Counted from the stretch's first letter, positions 43,270 to 52,660 are shown. The stretch is DNA of 64,000 nt from Paenibacillaceae bacterium (GCA_029256185.1 JAQSYI010000008.1:124001-188000); one strand, 5' to 3'. Numbers and translations are program-made. The notes: generated from the letters alone by a model not told the origin.

Positions 43270-44820
43270 TTATTTGTTATTGGCGTACCATTCATTAACT
43301 TCCTTGGTGATTTCGTCGCCGCCCTTTTTCTTCCACTCGCTGACATAGTCGTCATAGGCGTCCACAGGCAGCTGGCCTACGACGATCTTGACGAAATATT
43401 CCTCCTCCAGCTTGGCAAGCGTGCTGTTGTTCTTGCCCATGGACGGAGTCGGTGTTCCCGAGAATTTGCTCGGCATGGCGTTGGCATTGATCATGTCCAC
43501 CGTAGCATTAAGATTATACTCCGCACCCAGGGAATCCAGACGGTCCCGGTCTGCCGCATTCTTGTACGGCCGGAAGTATTCGCTTAAGGTCTGGCGGTAA
43601 ATATGCTTGGTGTGCTCTTCATTATTGGTGACGATCTTCCCGTTCTCATTCTTCCATACCTCATTCTCGAAGCCCAGCAGCATGGTCTTGTAGCCTTCTC
43701 CCATGATGAAATCAATCATGCGGACCACAGCATCCGGATTCTTGCTTGTTACCGGCACCACATTATATGAGCTTACGAGATGATAGCCCACGGTTCCCTT
43801 CTTGCCGTCCTTGCCGGTGGGGAAGCCCAGTGCAATCCAGTTGGCCTTGGGGTCGTTCTTCTTGCTGTTGGCGATGGAGCTCCGGGTCTCATGCCACTGC
43901 CCGACGAAGAAGCCTACCTTGCCGCTGGCCACCTTCTCATTCAAGGTTGCCGGTTTGTTAAGCGGCCATTCGGGATCGATGAGATTCTCCTTATGCAGAT
44001 CAGCCAGGAAGGCCACAGCCGCCTTGGTCTCAGGAAGGGTAACAGAGCTGACCAGCTTGCCGTCCTGCTCCATCCAGATCCCCTTCTGGACGCCGAACGC
44101 TCCGAAGATAGGCGCCGTTCTGCCCAGGTTCTCCAGCATGCTGAAGCCGAAGGTATCATTCTTGCCGTTCTGGTCCGGGTCCTGGGTGGCGAAGGCTTTC
44201 ATAACCGCCTTGTATTCATCCAGCGTCTGGGGAGGCTGCAGTCCCAGGTTGTCCAGCCAGTCCTTGCGGATATAGACAATTTCATCGCCGAATACAGAGT
44301 TCATACCGGGGATGGCATATATTTTCCCGTTAAAGGTAACCGACTTCCACGCTTCCTCCGGGATGTTCTTCAGCAGATTCTGGCCATACTTTTGCAGGAC
44401 ATCATCCAGCGGCTGAAGCGCTTTTTGGCGGACATAGTTTTCCACCCAGTCGGCGCTCCATGTTGAGATGGAATCGGGCAGGTTGCCGGAAGCCATGATA
44501 ACGTTCAGCGAATCCACATAACCGTCGGCTGGCGGATATGTCACCTTGATATCCAGGTTGGCCCCCTTGCGGATATAGTCGAGGTACGGGTTATTGTTCT
44601 CATTGAGCCCTTCCGGGAATTTCCGGCCCACATTGTTCAAGACGATGGAGATGGACTTCTTCTCCAGAACAGGCGCTTCGCTTCCCTGCGGCGCTGCGGA
44701 GCCCGCGGGTGAGGAAGATGCGGATGAACCGCCCGAACCGCCGCCCGAAGAACAGGCGGTGCTTACCCCAAGCGCAAGTACAACGGAGGCGGACAACAAT
44801 CCTTTTACTTTCATATTCAT
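43270..44820 (-). CDS. Oligosaccharide-binding lipoprotein (LplA/LipO type)
   Basis: 516 residues. The signal peptide MNMKVKGLLSASVVLALGVS ends with a TAC lipobox and a Ser/Gly linker. The mature protein is of the large extracellular solute-binding type found with LplB/LplC permeases: DSISTWSADWVENYV, QDPDQNGKNDTFGFS (the calcium-loop-like DxDxNGKNDT motif) and WNKP-like segments. It ends in EVNEWYANNK. It captures an unidentified oligosaccharide for the two permeases upstream. GAGAGGGG supports this start over an in-frame codon 7 residues earlier. Confidence 0.93.
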   Translation of the reverse strand: MNMKVKGLLSASVVLALGVSTACSSGGGSGGSSASSSPAGSAAPQGSEAPVLEKKSISIVLNNVGRKFPEGLNENNNPYLDYIRKGANLDIKVTYPPADGYVDSLNVIMASGNLPDSISTWSADWVENYVRQKALQPLDDVLQKYGQNLLKNIPEEAWKSVTFNGKIYAIPGMNSVFGDEIVYIRKDWLDNLGLQPPQTLDEYKAVMKAFATQDPDQNGKNDTFGFSMLENLGRTAPIFGAFGVQKGIWMEQDGKLVSSVTLPETKAAVAFLADLHKENLIDPEWPLNKPATLNEKVASGKVGFFVGQWHETRSSIANSKKNDPKANWIALGFPTGKDGKKGTVGYHLVSSYNVVPVTSKNPDAVVRMIDFIMGEGYKTMLLGFENEVWKNENGKIVTNNEEHTKHIYRQTLSEYFRPYKNAADRDRLDSLGAEYNLNATVDMINANAMPSKFSGTPTPSMGKNNSTLAKLEEEYFVKIVVGQLPVDAYDDYVSEWKKKGGDEITKEVNEWYANNK

Positions 44821-44872
44821 TGTAAAATACCCCTCTCTCAAACATTATATAGGTTTAGGATTAAAAATGAAA

Positions 44873-45748
44873 TTATCCCTTGACCGAGCCGATCATGATG
44901 CCTTTGACAAAATGCTTCTGCAAGAATGGGTACAAGATCAGAATCGGGAGGGTGCTGGCCATAAGCGCCGCAGCCTTCAGCGACTCCAGCGCCAGCAGGG
45001 AATTGTCCAGGCTGCTGGGCCCGTTGGTGTTGATGTTGGACTGGTTGAACATAATCAGCTCCCGCAGGTATACCTGCAGCGGGTGAAGATGTCGGTTGGT
45101 GACATACAGCACCGCGTCGAAGAACGCGTTCCAGTTCCCTACGGCAGACCACAGGCAGAGGGTAGCGATAGCGGGCATGGACAGGGGGATCATGATGCGG
45201 AACAATATGCCCACATTGGTGGCTCCGTCAATCCGCGCCGATTCCTCCAGCTCTTGGGGAACGCTCTGGAAGAAGTTCTTCAGAATGATGACGCTGAAGG
45301 CGCCAATGGCATTGGGGATGATGTAAGCCCAGAAGGTGTCCAGCAATCCCGTGGCCTTCACCACCAGATACTTGGGGATCATCCCGCCCTGGAACAGCAT
45401 GGTGAAGACGATCATGAACAGGATCGCAGACCGCCCTTTGATATAGGATTTGGATAAGGGGTATGCTAACAGACAGATCATCAGGATGCTAAAGCCCGTA
45501 CCCACTATAGTGCGCAGGACGCTGATGCGGAAGGCGCCCCAGAAGGCGCTTTCGTTCAGCACCTGCTTGTATGCCTCGAGCGAGAATTCCACCGGCCACA
45601 GCGTGACCAGACCGGAGACGATGGCGTGGTGGCTGCTCAGGGACTGGGCCACGACATGGATGAACGGCAGCGTGGCGACAACCGCGAACAGCCCCAGCAG
45701 GATGGAATTGACAGAGGAGCCTAGGCGTTCTCCCAGGGTTAATTTCAT
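44873..45748 (-). CDS. Sugar ABC transporter permease, LplC/YtcP type
   Basis: 291 residues with six hydrophobic segments and the EAA-loop motif EESARIDGATNVGILFRIMI, where the coupling ATPase docks. It pairs with the LplB-type permease to form the membrane channel. No ATPase gene is in the operon; such systems usually share a common MsmX-like ATPase. GGAGGGG precedes the ATG. It is 117 bases behind the first permease; that gap contains a duplicated 26-base sequence. Confidence 0.95.
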   Translation of the reverse strand: MKLTLGERLGSSVNSILLGLFAVVATLPFIHVVAQSLSSHHAIVSGLVTLWPVEFSLEAYKQVLNESAFWGAFRISVLRTIVGTGFSILMICLLAYPLSKSYIKGRSAILFMIVFTMLFQGGMIPKYLVVKATGLLDTFWAYIIPNAIGAFSVIILKNFFQSVPQELEESARIDGATNVGILFRIMIPLSMPAIATLCLWSAVGNWNAFFDAVLYVTNRHLHPLQVYLRELIMFNQSNINTNGPSSLDNSLLALESLKAAALMASTLPILILYPFLQKHFVKGIMIGSVKG

Positions 45749-45769
45749 GAGGACCCCTCCTAAGAGTAT

Positions 45770-45863
45770 TTGAGTTTCATAACATGAGCGGAGCGGTTAT
45801 GACGAAAAAACTGACTTCGTAAGCATCCGCTGAGTTTTTGAGTTTCATAACATGAGCGGAGCG
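45770..45863. repeat. 26-bp direct repeat between the two permease genes
   Basis: An identical 26-base sequence containing TTTCATAACATGAGCGGAGC occurs at 45770-45795 and 45838-45863, 68 bases apart. The second copy ends next to the stop codon of the upstream permease (45866). Confidence 0.85.
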
Positions 45864-45865
45864 AC

Positions 45866-46825
45866 TTACCAGATTCCTTCTTGCCCAATCTTCTTAACCG
45901 CTTTATTGGCGGATATGACCAGGACCAAGCCGATCACCGACTCGAACAGCCCGACTGCCGTAGTAAAGCTGAATTCCGCCTGGGTAATGCCCATCCGGTA
46001 TACATAGGTCTGGATCACATCGGCCACGTCGTATACAAGCGGACTGTAAAGCACGAAGATCTGTTCAAACCCGACATCCAGAATACTGCCAAGCCGCAGC
46101 AGCAGCATGATGACGATCGTGCTTAGCAAGGAGGGAAAGGTGATGTGGGTGATCTGCTTCCACTTGCCCGCTCCGTCCATAATAGCCGCTTCATACAATT
46201 GGGGATCAATCCCCGCGATGGCGGCCAGATAGACGATTGCCCCCCAGCCGACTTCCTTCCATAAATCACTGACGACCAGAATCGATCTGAACCAGTCGGG
46301 ATCGGCCAGGAAGAAGACCGGCTTGAATCCAAGCCATTGCAGCACCTCGTTAACGATGCCTGTAGCCGGTGACAGCAGATTGATCAATACGCCCCCGATG
46401 ATGACCCAAGACAAGAAGTGGGGCAGATAGATCAGGGTCTGGACTGAACGCTTAAAGAACACATTCTTGATTTCATTAAGCATAATCGCCAGAATAATCG
46501 GTCCAGGGAAGCCCCAGATCAGCTTGTATAAACTGATGACCAGTGTGTTTCGGAAAATCTCGTAAAACTCCGAATCCGTAAACATGGCCTTAAAGTGCGA
46601 GAGCCCCACCCATTCGCTTCCCCTGATTCCGGAGAACACTCCGTAATCCTGAAAGGCAATGACGATGCCTGCCATAGGCAGGTATTTATAGATTAAGAAG
46701 TACAGGATGCCCGGCACCATGATCAGATACAAATCCCAGTATTTTATGAACCAGGAAAAGCGCTTGCTCTTGCCGGTGATTGTCATTATGGTATTCTCTG
46801 CAGGAGCCGTTTCGTCCACCGCCAT
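45866..46825 (-). CDS. Sugar ABC transporter permease, LplB/YteP type
   Basis: 319 residues. It begins with a short hydrophilic segment, then WDLYLIMVPGILYFLIYKYLP and six membrane spans. The EAA-loop is LYEAAIMDGAGKWKQITHITFPSL. The C-terminus SANKAVKKIGQEGIW is the characteristic LplB ending. GGAGGAG lies 5 bases before the chosen ATG; a 43-codon longer frame has no support. It is the first gene of a five-gene operon: permease, permease, binding protein, kinase, response regulator. Confidence 0.95.
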   Translation of the reverse strand: MAVDETAPAENTIMTITGKSKRFSWFIKYWDLYLIMVPGILYFLIYKYLPMAGIVIAFQDYGVFSGIRGSEWVGLSHFKAMFTDSEFYEIFRNTLVISLYKLIWGFPGPIILAIMLNEIKNVFFKRSVQTLIYLPHFLSWVIIGGVLINLLSPATGIVNEVLQWLGFKPVFFLADPDWFRSILVVSDLWKEVGWGAIVYLAAIAGIDPQLYEAAIMDGAGKWKQITHITFPSLLSTIVIMLLLRLGSILDVGFEQIFVLYSPLVYDVADVIQTYVYRMGITQAEFSFTTAVGLFESVIGLVLVISANKAVKKIGQEGIW

Positions 46826-47061
46826 GAATGCTCCTCCTCTCTCTGTAAGTCTGCTTAGGATCTCCCGGATTCGTACGCATCCGACATCTATCATTGTAGC
46901 GGCAGGAGCGTGACAGAATAAGTGGACGACCATGACCATTTCCGGTAATCTCATGACTATCGGCCAGCATTTATCTTATAATAAGAAGAAGAGGTTCAGA
47001 TATTCGATTCGGCCATGATGCTGTTCTCTTTTTATTCGGTCAATATGGAGGTGTTGTGATC

Positions 47062-47625
47062 ATGAGTAGAAGCTTCCTCTTGCTGTATGGAGTCGGCGGC
47101 AGCGGGCCCGATCATTGGCAAAGATGGTTGCAGCAAGAGCTGGTGAAGCAGGGTGAAAAGGTGGTTTTTCCTGAATTTCCGGACAAGGATCAACCTGACA
47201 AGGAGGCTTGGCTTAGCTATTTATCCTCCGTTCTTGAAGAAATCCCGCACGATGAAGAAGTGTATGTAGTGGCTCACAGCTTAGCGTGCATCATGTGGTT
47301 CCATTATGCAGCCTCACAGCCGGAACGAAAAATCCACAGGGCCATTCTGGTAGCGCCGCCCTCGCCATTTTTGGAATATGAGCCTGTAAGGAGCTTTTTC
47401 CCCATACCGGAAAGCTTGGTTGAGCTTGCAGCTGCGGCGGAGAGGACCCTGTTTGTTTTGTCCTCAACGGACCCTTATTGTTCGGTAAGTGATGCTTCTT
47501 CATATTTGGATTTGGGAGCGACTTGCATTATTCTTCCTAAAATGGGACATATCAACGTGGAAGCGGGCTATGGTCCATGGCCGTGGATTCTCGATGTTTG
47601 CTTGAACCGGCAGATTACATTATAA
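47062..47625 (+). CDS. RBBP9/YdeN-type alpha/beta hydrolase
   Basis: 187 residues with an alpha/beta hydrolase fold. LLYGVGGSGPDHWQRWL lies near the N-terminus, the nucleophile Ser is in VVAHSLACIMW, the Asp in LSSTDPYCS and the His in KMGHINVEAGYGPWP, so the triad is complete. The YdeN group are small serine hydrolases with unclear natural substrates. GGAGG is 10 bases before the ATG. It is a single gene with its own terminator, between the divergent ABC operon and repeats. Confidence 0.92.
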   Translation: MSRSFLLLYGVGGSGPDHWQRWLQQELVKQGEKVVFPEFPDKDQPDKEAWLSYLSSVLEEIPHDEEVYVVAHSLACIMWFHYAASQPERKIHRAILVAPPSPFLEYEPVRSFFPIPESLVELAAAAERTLFVLSSTDPYCSVSDASSYLDLGATCIILPKMGHINVEAGYGPWPWILDVCLNRQITL

Positions 47626-47752
47626 GAGATCCGCGCGGTTGGCAAGGGAGCCCAGGCAGCTGAATGGGTGAAAAAGCAGTGGCATCCCCGTTCCTCATGA
47701 ATTTTTTTTGGAAACAGCCAAGCAGCGTGGCTGGTGCGCACATATGAGAATA

Positions 47753-47786
47753 ACCTGGCGGAAGAATACCGCCAGGTCTTTTTTTT
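47753..47786 (+). terminator. Terminator of the alpha/beta hydrolase gene
   Basis: ACCTGGCGG and CCGCCAGGT form a perfect 9-bp stem with a 7-base loop, followed by C and a run of T. Confidence 0.92.
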
Positions 47787-47820
47787 ACGTTGCCCAAGGA
47801 GTTACGCCTCAGCCGGCGGT

Positions 47821-48285
47821 CCCGCCCGCTTACTCCTAAGGTCAAAAATTTCCGCTATCCCTGCAAATTTTTCCCGCCCCGCTTGGTCCTAACGGAAATT
47901 TTTGCCGCTATCTCTGCAAATTCATCATTCCTCGCTGTTTTAACGGAAATTTTTTCCGCTATTTCCTCCTGGACTCCCCAAAACAGGCATTTTGTCCTGG
48001 TTTTGAGGGAGTTAACGGAAATTTTTTCCGCTAAATCTCGGTAAATACCGAAAACTGTCCTGTTAACGGAAAAAATTTCCGTTAACCTCGTGTGCCCCTT
48101 GTTTCCTGCTCCTTCCTTACTTGCTCTACGGAGAAAGGCATCCCCTTCCTCGGAATCGGATCCTCTCTGTCCCGAAATAACCGGATCCCGTCATTTCATT
48201 CCTCAATCGAACCGCGTAAGCAGCATGGAAGTCCGATCTGTTGGGAAAGGGCTCTCCTGCCTCCGAATGATAGACTTGCTGGCTT
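47821..48285. repeat. Composite AACGGAAATTTTTTCCG repeat, copy 1
   Basis: A gene-free block with several copies of the palindromic core GGAAATTTTTTCC, most flanked by AAC on one side and GCT or GTT on the other. Spacers are shared with 50892-51285 (CAAATTC, CAGGCAT, CTGGTTTTGAGGGAGTTAA). The later part (TCTACGGAGAAA, GAAAGGGCTCTCC, ACTTGCTG) is also shared. No coding sign. Confidence 0.8.
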
Positions 48286-48286
48286 C

Positions 48287-48324
48287 AAAAAAACACTGCA
48301 GCCTCCCTGAAGGAGACCGCAGTG
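48287..48324 (-). terminator. Terminator of the GH94 gene
   Basis: On the minus strand, CACTGCGGTCTCC and GGAGGCTGCAGTG form a long stem (two interruptions) followed by TTTTTTT (48287-48293). It is 41 bases past the stop codon. Confidence 0.9.
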
Positions 48325-48364
48325 CTTTATGGATTTCATTATTACATCCAATCAGGTTATTGAC

Positions 48365-50674
48365 TCAACCCATTACGATATGAACCGTATGAGTTTGCCC
48401 GTCGTGGAACAGCTGGAACGTGCTTCCCTCCACTTCCTGCCCGTCCACCAGCAGCTGGCGCACTCCGTTTTGCACGCGTGCTTTGTTGTCGATGGTCACA
48501 AGATAGGTATCCCCCTTCAGCTTCCGCTTCATGGAGCACTCTCCCCAGAAGTCGGGAATGCTCGGGTTCACCGTAACCGTATCATATGCAGGATAGAAGC
48601 CCATCATATACTGGGTGACGGAACGGAAGATCCACCCTGCCGTGCCGGTGACCCAGGCGAACATGGTCTGGCCCGCCCGCGGATTGTCCGGACCGAAATA
48701 CATATTGGTCAGGGCATATGGCTCGCAGCCCGAATAATCGGACGGATTGGTTTCGCTGTCAGGCATGATTTTCTTCAGCGTCTCGTAGGCTTTGTTCCCC
48801 CGGCCTGCATAGCAGTCCGCTACAATCTTGAAGGTGCCTCCGTGGCAGTATGGCGTCCCGTTCTCCCAGATGCCCGGAACAAAGCCGGTCAGCCGCCCGA
48901 TAGCCGGATTATATTGCGTATACGTGGGGTACAGGGTTAGCGGTCCGTAGGGGGAATCCAGCAGCTCATCCACAGCCTTCAGGCACTGCTCCGCCCGCTC
49001 TCCCTCTGCAACTCCCGCCATCACGGCCCAGGTCTGGCTGTTCAGGTAGATGCTGCCTTCCTTCTCCAGATGGGTGCCCACCTTATCCCCCGCGTCCGTG
49101 TAGCCCGCCAGATAGTAAGCGCCGTCCCAGCCGGTGTCGTTAACCGCCTGCTTGATTTTCTCCGCCCGCGCCAACAGCTCTTCGGCCAGTGCCGCATCCT
49201 TGCGGACCTCCAGGGCCAGCTCGGCTGTATTGTGAAGTGCAAAATACAGGGCAATGGAGGTCCAGACGCTCTCTCCCTTGCCGCCCACTCCGATTCCGTT
49301 CAGGGAATCATTCCAGTCGCCCGCATGGGCCCGCACCAGGTTCCGTTCTCCCGTGTCATCCGAGGAGTGGCGGACGGCAGTCAGGATATGCTCCCATACG
49401 GTGGCCTCCCCTTCATCCAGATAAGGCACGGAAATATCCAGGAAGCTGTAGTCGCCCGTTTCCTTGATATAGGCGTTGATAGTAGGCGCAATCCAGGTGG
49501 GGCCATCGGAATAAATATGGTGGTCCAGCGGCAGCCACCCTCTTACACAGCGCCCGTCGCTGTACTCGTAGCGCAGTGTCTCCAGAATCTTCTCCTTGGC
49601 CAACCCGGCGTTGAAGGAGGTAATGGCCCACGCATCCTGCAACTGGTCGCGGAAGCCCTTGCCTGTATCCCGTCCGGCCTCTGCACACAGCTGCACCTGC
49701 TGCTTCACCCATTTGTTGATCAGATTGTTAACCAGCGGATCAGGAGTTTGGACGGAGATATCCTCCATCATCTGCTGCTTGGCTGCCTGAAGACGGCTGT
49801 AATCCCCTTCGATCCGGCCCGGCGCGAACAGCTTCTCCGCCATGGCGGCCGCCGTTTCCATGGAATCCGTTGCTCCCAGGAGCACATGATAGCTTACCTG
49901 CTGACCGGGCTCAAGGGTAAATGTATTCTCCAGTACGCCCACCATATCCTCATTGGAAGCAAGGCTTCCGCCCAGACGGCCTTCCACCACTCCATGGGGG
50001 GCGCCAATATCCCCGTAGGTGCCCAGGAACGCTTTTTTGCTGGTATCGAATCCGGTTATGGGTACGCTTGCAGCGACGAAGCCGTTGAACCATTCGTGGG
50101 TGCGGTCCTGCACGGTGTTGAAGGCAACAAGGAGATTACGCGCGCGGTCCGCTTGGGCGAACAGATTGGAATAATAATTGCAATAGATCTTGTAGCCGGT
50201 TAACAGAAATTCCACAAAGGAATACACTTTCACCTGCTTGGTCCGCTCCGACTCATTCGTCAGTGTGAGCGTCCAAATCTCGGCGGGGTCCTCCTGGTTC
50301 ACGAACACCCTGGCCTTCACCTTCAGTCCGCCACGCGCTCCCTCAATAACCGAATAACCCAGCCCGTGCAGGCTGCCGTAGGCATCGAGCTCCCGCTTCA
50401 CCGGAAACCACCCCGGGTTCCAGAACTCGCCTGTTTCCTCATCACGGATGTAGAAATAGCGGTTGCCGTTCTTGAACAATACGGCTCTGCCTCTTCCTTC
50501 CGGATCGATATAAGCCGCTGCCCGGTCCCCGTAAGCGCCTGCTCCGCCGCCCAGTTGGTTAATCCCCGATAATAACCGGGAATTCCAGATGTAGTTCATC
50601 ATGGGCCTGGGTGTGACCGGGGTTGTGAAGTGGAATTCCGAGCCGTCACGGGAAAACTGTCCAAAGCTGCTCAT
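48365..50674 (-). CDS. Glycoside phosphorylase, GH94 family
   Basis: 769-residue cytoplasmic enzyme that should cleave a beta-linked gluco-oligosaccharide with phosphate, giving a sugar-1-phosphate. An N-terminal beta-sandwich (about 1-290, with NPGWFPVKRELDAY) and linker precede the (alpha/alpha)6 catalytic barrel with FRDQLQDAW, LPLDHHIYSDGP, AGDWNDSLNGIG (DWND at 453-456 carrying the general-acid Asp), YLNSQTWAVMAG and ENGTPYCHGGTFK. The length is near that of cellobiose phosphorylases (about 800). The exact linkage cannot be told from sequence. GGAGG is 8 bases before the ATG. It is a single gene with an 18-bp palindromic operator in front. Confidence 0.93.
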   Translation of the reverse strand: MSSFGQFSRDGSEFHFTTPVTPRPMMNYIWNSRLLSGINQLGGGAGAYGDRAAAYIDPEGRGRAVLFKNGNRYFYIRDEETGEFWNPGWFPVKRELDAYGSLHGLGYSVIEGARGGLKVKARVFVNQEDPAEIWTLTLTNESERTKQVKVYSFVEFLLTGYKIYCNYYSNLFAQADRARNLLVAFNTVQDRTHEWFNGFVAASVPITGFDTSKKAFLGTYGDIGAPHGVVEGRLGGSLASNEDMVGVLENTFTLEPGQQVSYHVLLGATDSMETAAAMAEKLFAPGRIEGDYSRLQAAKQQMMEDISVQTPDPLVNNLINKWVKQQVQLCAEAGRDTGKGFRDQLQDAWAITSFNAGLAKEKILETLRYEYSDGRCVRGWLPLDHHIYSDGPTWIAPTINAYIKETGDYSFLDISVPYLDEGEATVWEHILTAVRHSSDDTGERNLVRAHAGDWNDSLNGIGVGGKGESVWTSIALYFALHNTAELALEVRKDAALAEELLARAEKIKQAVNDTGWDGAYYLAGYTDAGDKVGTHLEKEGSIYLNSQTWAVMAGVAEGERAEQCLKAVDELLDSPYGPLTLYPTYTQYNPAIGRLTGFVPGIWENGTPYCHGGTFKIVADCYAGRGNKAYETLKKIMPDSETNPSDYSGCEPYALTNMYFGPDNPRAGQTMFAWVTGTAGWIFRSVTQYMMGFYPAYDTVTVNPSIPDFWGECSMKRKLKGDTYLVTIDNKARVQNGVRQLLVDGQEVEGSTFQLFHDGQTHTVHIVMG

Positions 50675-50695
50675 TCGTATAACCTCCATTTTTTG

Positions 50696-50713
50696 TTAGG
50701 GAACGTTCCCTAA
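50696..50713 (-). promoter_or_regulatory. LacI-type operator in front of the GH94 gene
   Basis: TTAGGGAACGTTCCCTAA is a perfect 18-bp palindrome with a central CG, 21 bases before the ATG. It shares the 12-base core GGGAACGTTCCC with 52454-52471, in front of the neighbouring LacI-family gene. That regulator is therefore the likely repressor. Confidence 0.85.
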
Positions 50714-50891
50714 TTAAGTTGTAAAAGAAGGATCTTCCGTCATCATAAGTAAACAGAGATCCTTATTTTCTGAGGATAAATACCTCACGGCGTCCTATAG
50801 ATGCCGTGCGTTTGCCAAGAAGCCGAGCCGGTTTCCGCAGGGTAAATTCCTTCGTAAGGATATACCAGGTGCTTTCTGTGGGAATGGGGTC

Positions 50892-51285
50892 GGCCCGCTT
50901 ACTCATAACGGAAATTTTTTCCGTTATCTTTGCAAATTCTTCCTTACTCGCTATTTTAGCGGAAATTTTTTCCGTTAATTCCTCCTGAACTCTCCGAAAC
51001 AGGCATCTGGACCTGGTTTTGAGGGAGTTAAAGGAAATTTTTTCCGTTAACTCTCGGCAATTACCGAAAAACCTCCTGATAGCGGAAATTTTTTCCGTTA
51101 TGCCATGACACTACCCTTTGCGCCTTTATTGCCGAATCCTTCAGCACTTGATCTACGGAGAAAAAGCTTCTCTCCTCAGAAGTATATGCGTTCAGTTCTT
51201 CTGAGAAAGAGCTCTCTTTCCTCAGAAGTATGCGTTCAGTTCTTCTGAAAAAGAGCTCTCCTTCCTCAGAAGGATACACTTGCTG
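50892..51285. repeat. Composite AACGGAAATTTTTTCCG repeat, copy 2
   Basis: Same orientation and order of blocks as 47821-48285. Four GGAAATTTTTTCC palindromes lie within 50920-51100. The distal part (51161-51275) is expanded into about three tandem units of roughly 45 bases containing CCTCAGAAGTATGCGTTCAG and GAGCTCTC. No gene is supported between 50675 and 51420. Confidence 0.82.
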
Positions 51286-51420
51286 ATCTTCCATGGATAA
51301 ACACCGGAGAGCGTTCATTTGACGCCGTGCGCGTTTACCCGGAAATCGGACATCATCCGCGGGTATACTTATCTGAGATTTAATAAAAAGCGCACATACG
51401 CCAGACTATGCCTGACGCCT

Positions 51421-52437
51421 TCACAGAACCGGCCAGCAGGAATTGCCCTCCACCAGCCTGGTGTCGAATATCCGGGTCTGCACCGGAGCAGCGCCCTTGC
51501 TGGTAATGAGGGAGAGAGTGGCTTCCACCGCGGCCTGGGCCACCAGGTCCATGGGCTGGGCCATGGAAGTAAGCGTCATGCTTACCGGCAGGAAGCTGAG
51601 CTGGCTCTTGATATGGTCGAAGCCCACGATGGAGATATGCTCGGGGACCTGCAGCCCCTGCTGCTGGAAATAGCCGATCATCTCATAGGCGATGATGTCA
51701 TTGAAGGCCAATATGGCCGTAGGCCGGTCTTCCAGCTCCATGAAGGCTCTGGCCGCGGCGGCTCCGCAGCCGATGGCGGCATCGGTGTACAGAATATGCT
51801 CCGGCCGCACAAGCATATTCAGATCCTGCAGGGCGGTAATATAGCCGTTCAGCCGGTCCGAGGCCACCCGGTGCTGCATGTTGCCGGTGACATGGGCAAT
51901 GCGGTTATGGTTGAGTCCGGCCAGATAATGCACGGCCTTGCGGGCTCCATCAAAGTTATTGATCAGGATATGATTCACATTCAGATCGTCGAAGCGGTTC
52001 TCGATCACGGAGAAAGGATATTCGTTCTGAAGCAGGGTCTCGATGATGTCCCGGTCCCTGTGATCGCTTCCGAACAGAATGACGCCGTCCGCCGAACCGC
52101 CCGCGAAGTAGTTCATGTACCGCACCTTGGTTTCATGGTTGTCATTGCAATTGCAGAAGACCAGGTGATATCCGTATCCGCTGCATGCCTTCTCCAGATG
52201 CCCGGCCAACTCCGTGTAGATGGGAGAAACCAGAGCGTCGTATACGACTCCGATAACATTGGTTCTGCTGGTCACCAGACTTCTGGCCGCCTGATTCGGG
52301 GTGTAATGCAGCTCGCGGGCCGCCTCCAGCACCTTCTGCCTGGTTTCGGCGCTGACTCCGTATTGGTTGTTGAACACCTTGGATACCGTCGTCTTCGAAA
52401 CGCCAGCCATCCGGGCAATATCAATAATGCTTGCCAA
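51421..52437 (-). CDS. LacI-family regulator of the GH94 locus
   Basis: 338 residues from a TTG start preceded by GGGAGG. N-terminal HTH SIIDIARMAGVSKTTVSKVF, hinge YTPNQAARSLVTSRT, then a full effector domain (VIGVVYDALVSPIYTELAGH, DGVILFGSDHRDRD, ILAFNDIIAYEMI, ISIVGFDHI). The C-terminal end is VQTRIFDTRLVEGNSC. A palindrome identical in core to the one before the GH94 gene overlaps its own predicted transcription start, so it should repress both itself and the phosphorylase until a sugar binds. Confidence 0.94.
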   Translation of the reverse strand: MASIIDIARMAGVSKTTVSKVFNNQYGVSAETRQKVLEAARELHYTPNQAARSLVTSRTNVIGVVYDALVSPIYTELAGHLEKACSGYGYHLVFCNCNDNHETKVRYMNYFAGGSADGVILFGSDHRDRDIIETLLQNEYPFSVIENRFDDLNVNHILINNFDGARKAVHYLAGLNHNRIAHVTGNMQHRVASDRLNGYITALQDLNMLVRPEHILYTDAAIGCGAAAARAFMELEDRPTAILAFNDIIAYEMIGYFQQQGLQVPEHISIVGFDHIKSQLSFLPVSMTLTSMAQPMDLVAQAAVEATLSLITSKGAAPVQTRIFDTRLVEGNSCWPVL

Positions 52438-52453
52438 TGGGGCACCTCCCTGG

Positions 52454-52481
52454 ATGGGGAACGTTCCCCATGGTTATTATA
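52454..52481 (-). promoter_or_regulatory. Promoter and operator of the LacI regulator gene
   Basis: On the minus strand, the extended -10 TGTTATAAT has its TATAAT at 52476-52481, with a weak TTCACA 16 bases upstream. The perfect palindrome ATGGGGAACGTTCCCCAT (52454-52471) covers the predicted start point, an autorepression geometry. Confidence 0.8.
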
Positions 52482-52660
52482 ACACAGTCTTGGCAGTTGT
52501 GAAGCTGTGCAACGAAGAAAAACCCGGCGGAGGAACAGCCGGCAGCTCCTTCTGCGAACCGCGCATGAAGTGAGGACAGCCGGGAGGGAGCCCGTCGGTT
52601 ATGAGAAAAGCTTCTATGGTCGTATTTCCAAGAGGAGCGACCGTGTTACGTTACGACGTT

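Noticed and set aside
51061..51318. 85-codon minus-strand frame with repeated FFRRTE/SSFSEELN segments
   Set aside because: It lies entirely in the composite repeat; the peptide repeats simply mirror the tandem DNA units, and no ribosome site was found.
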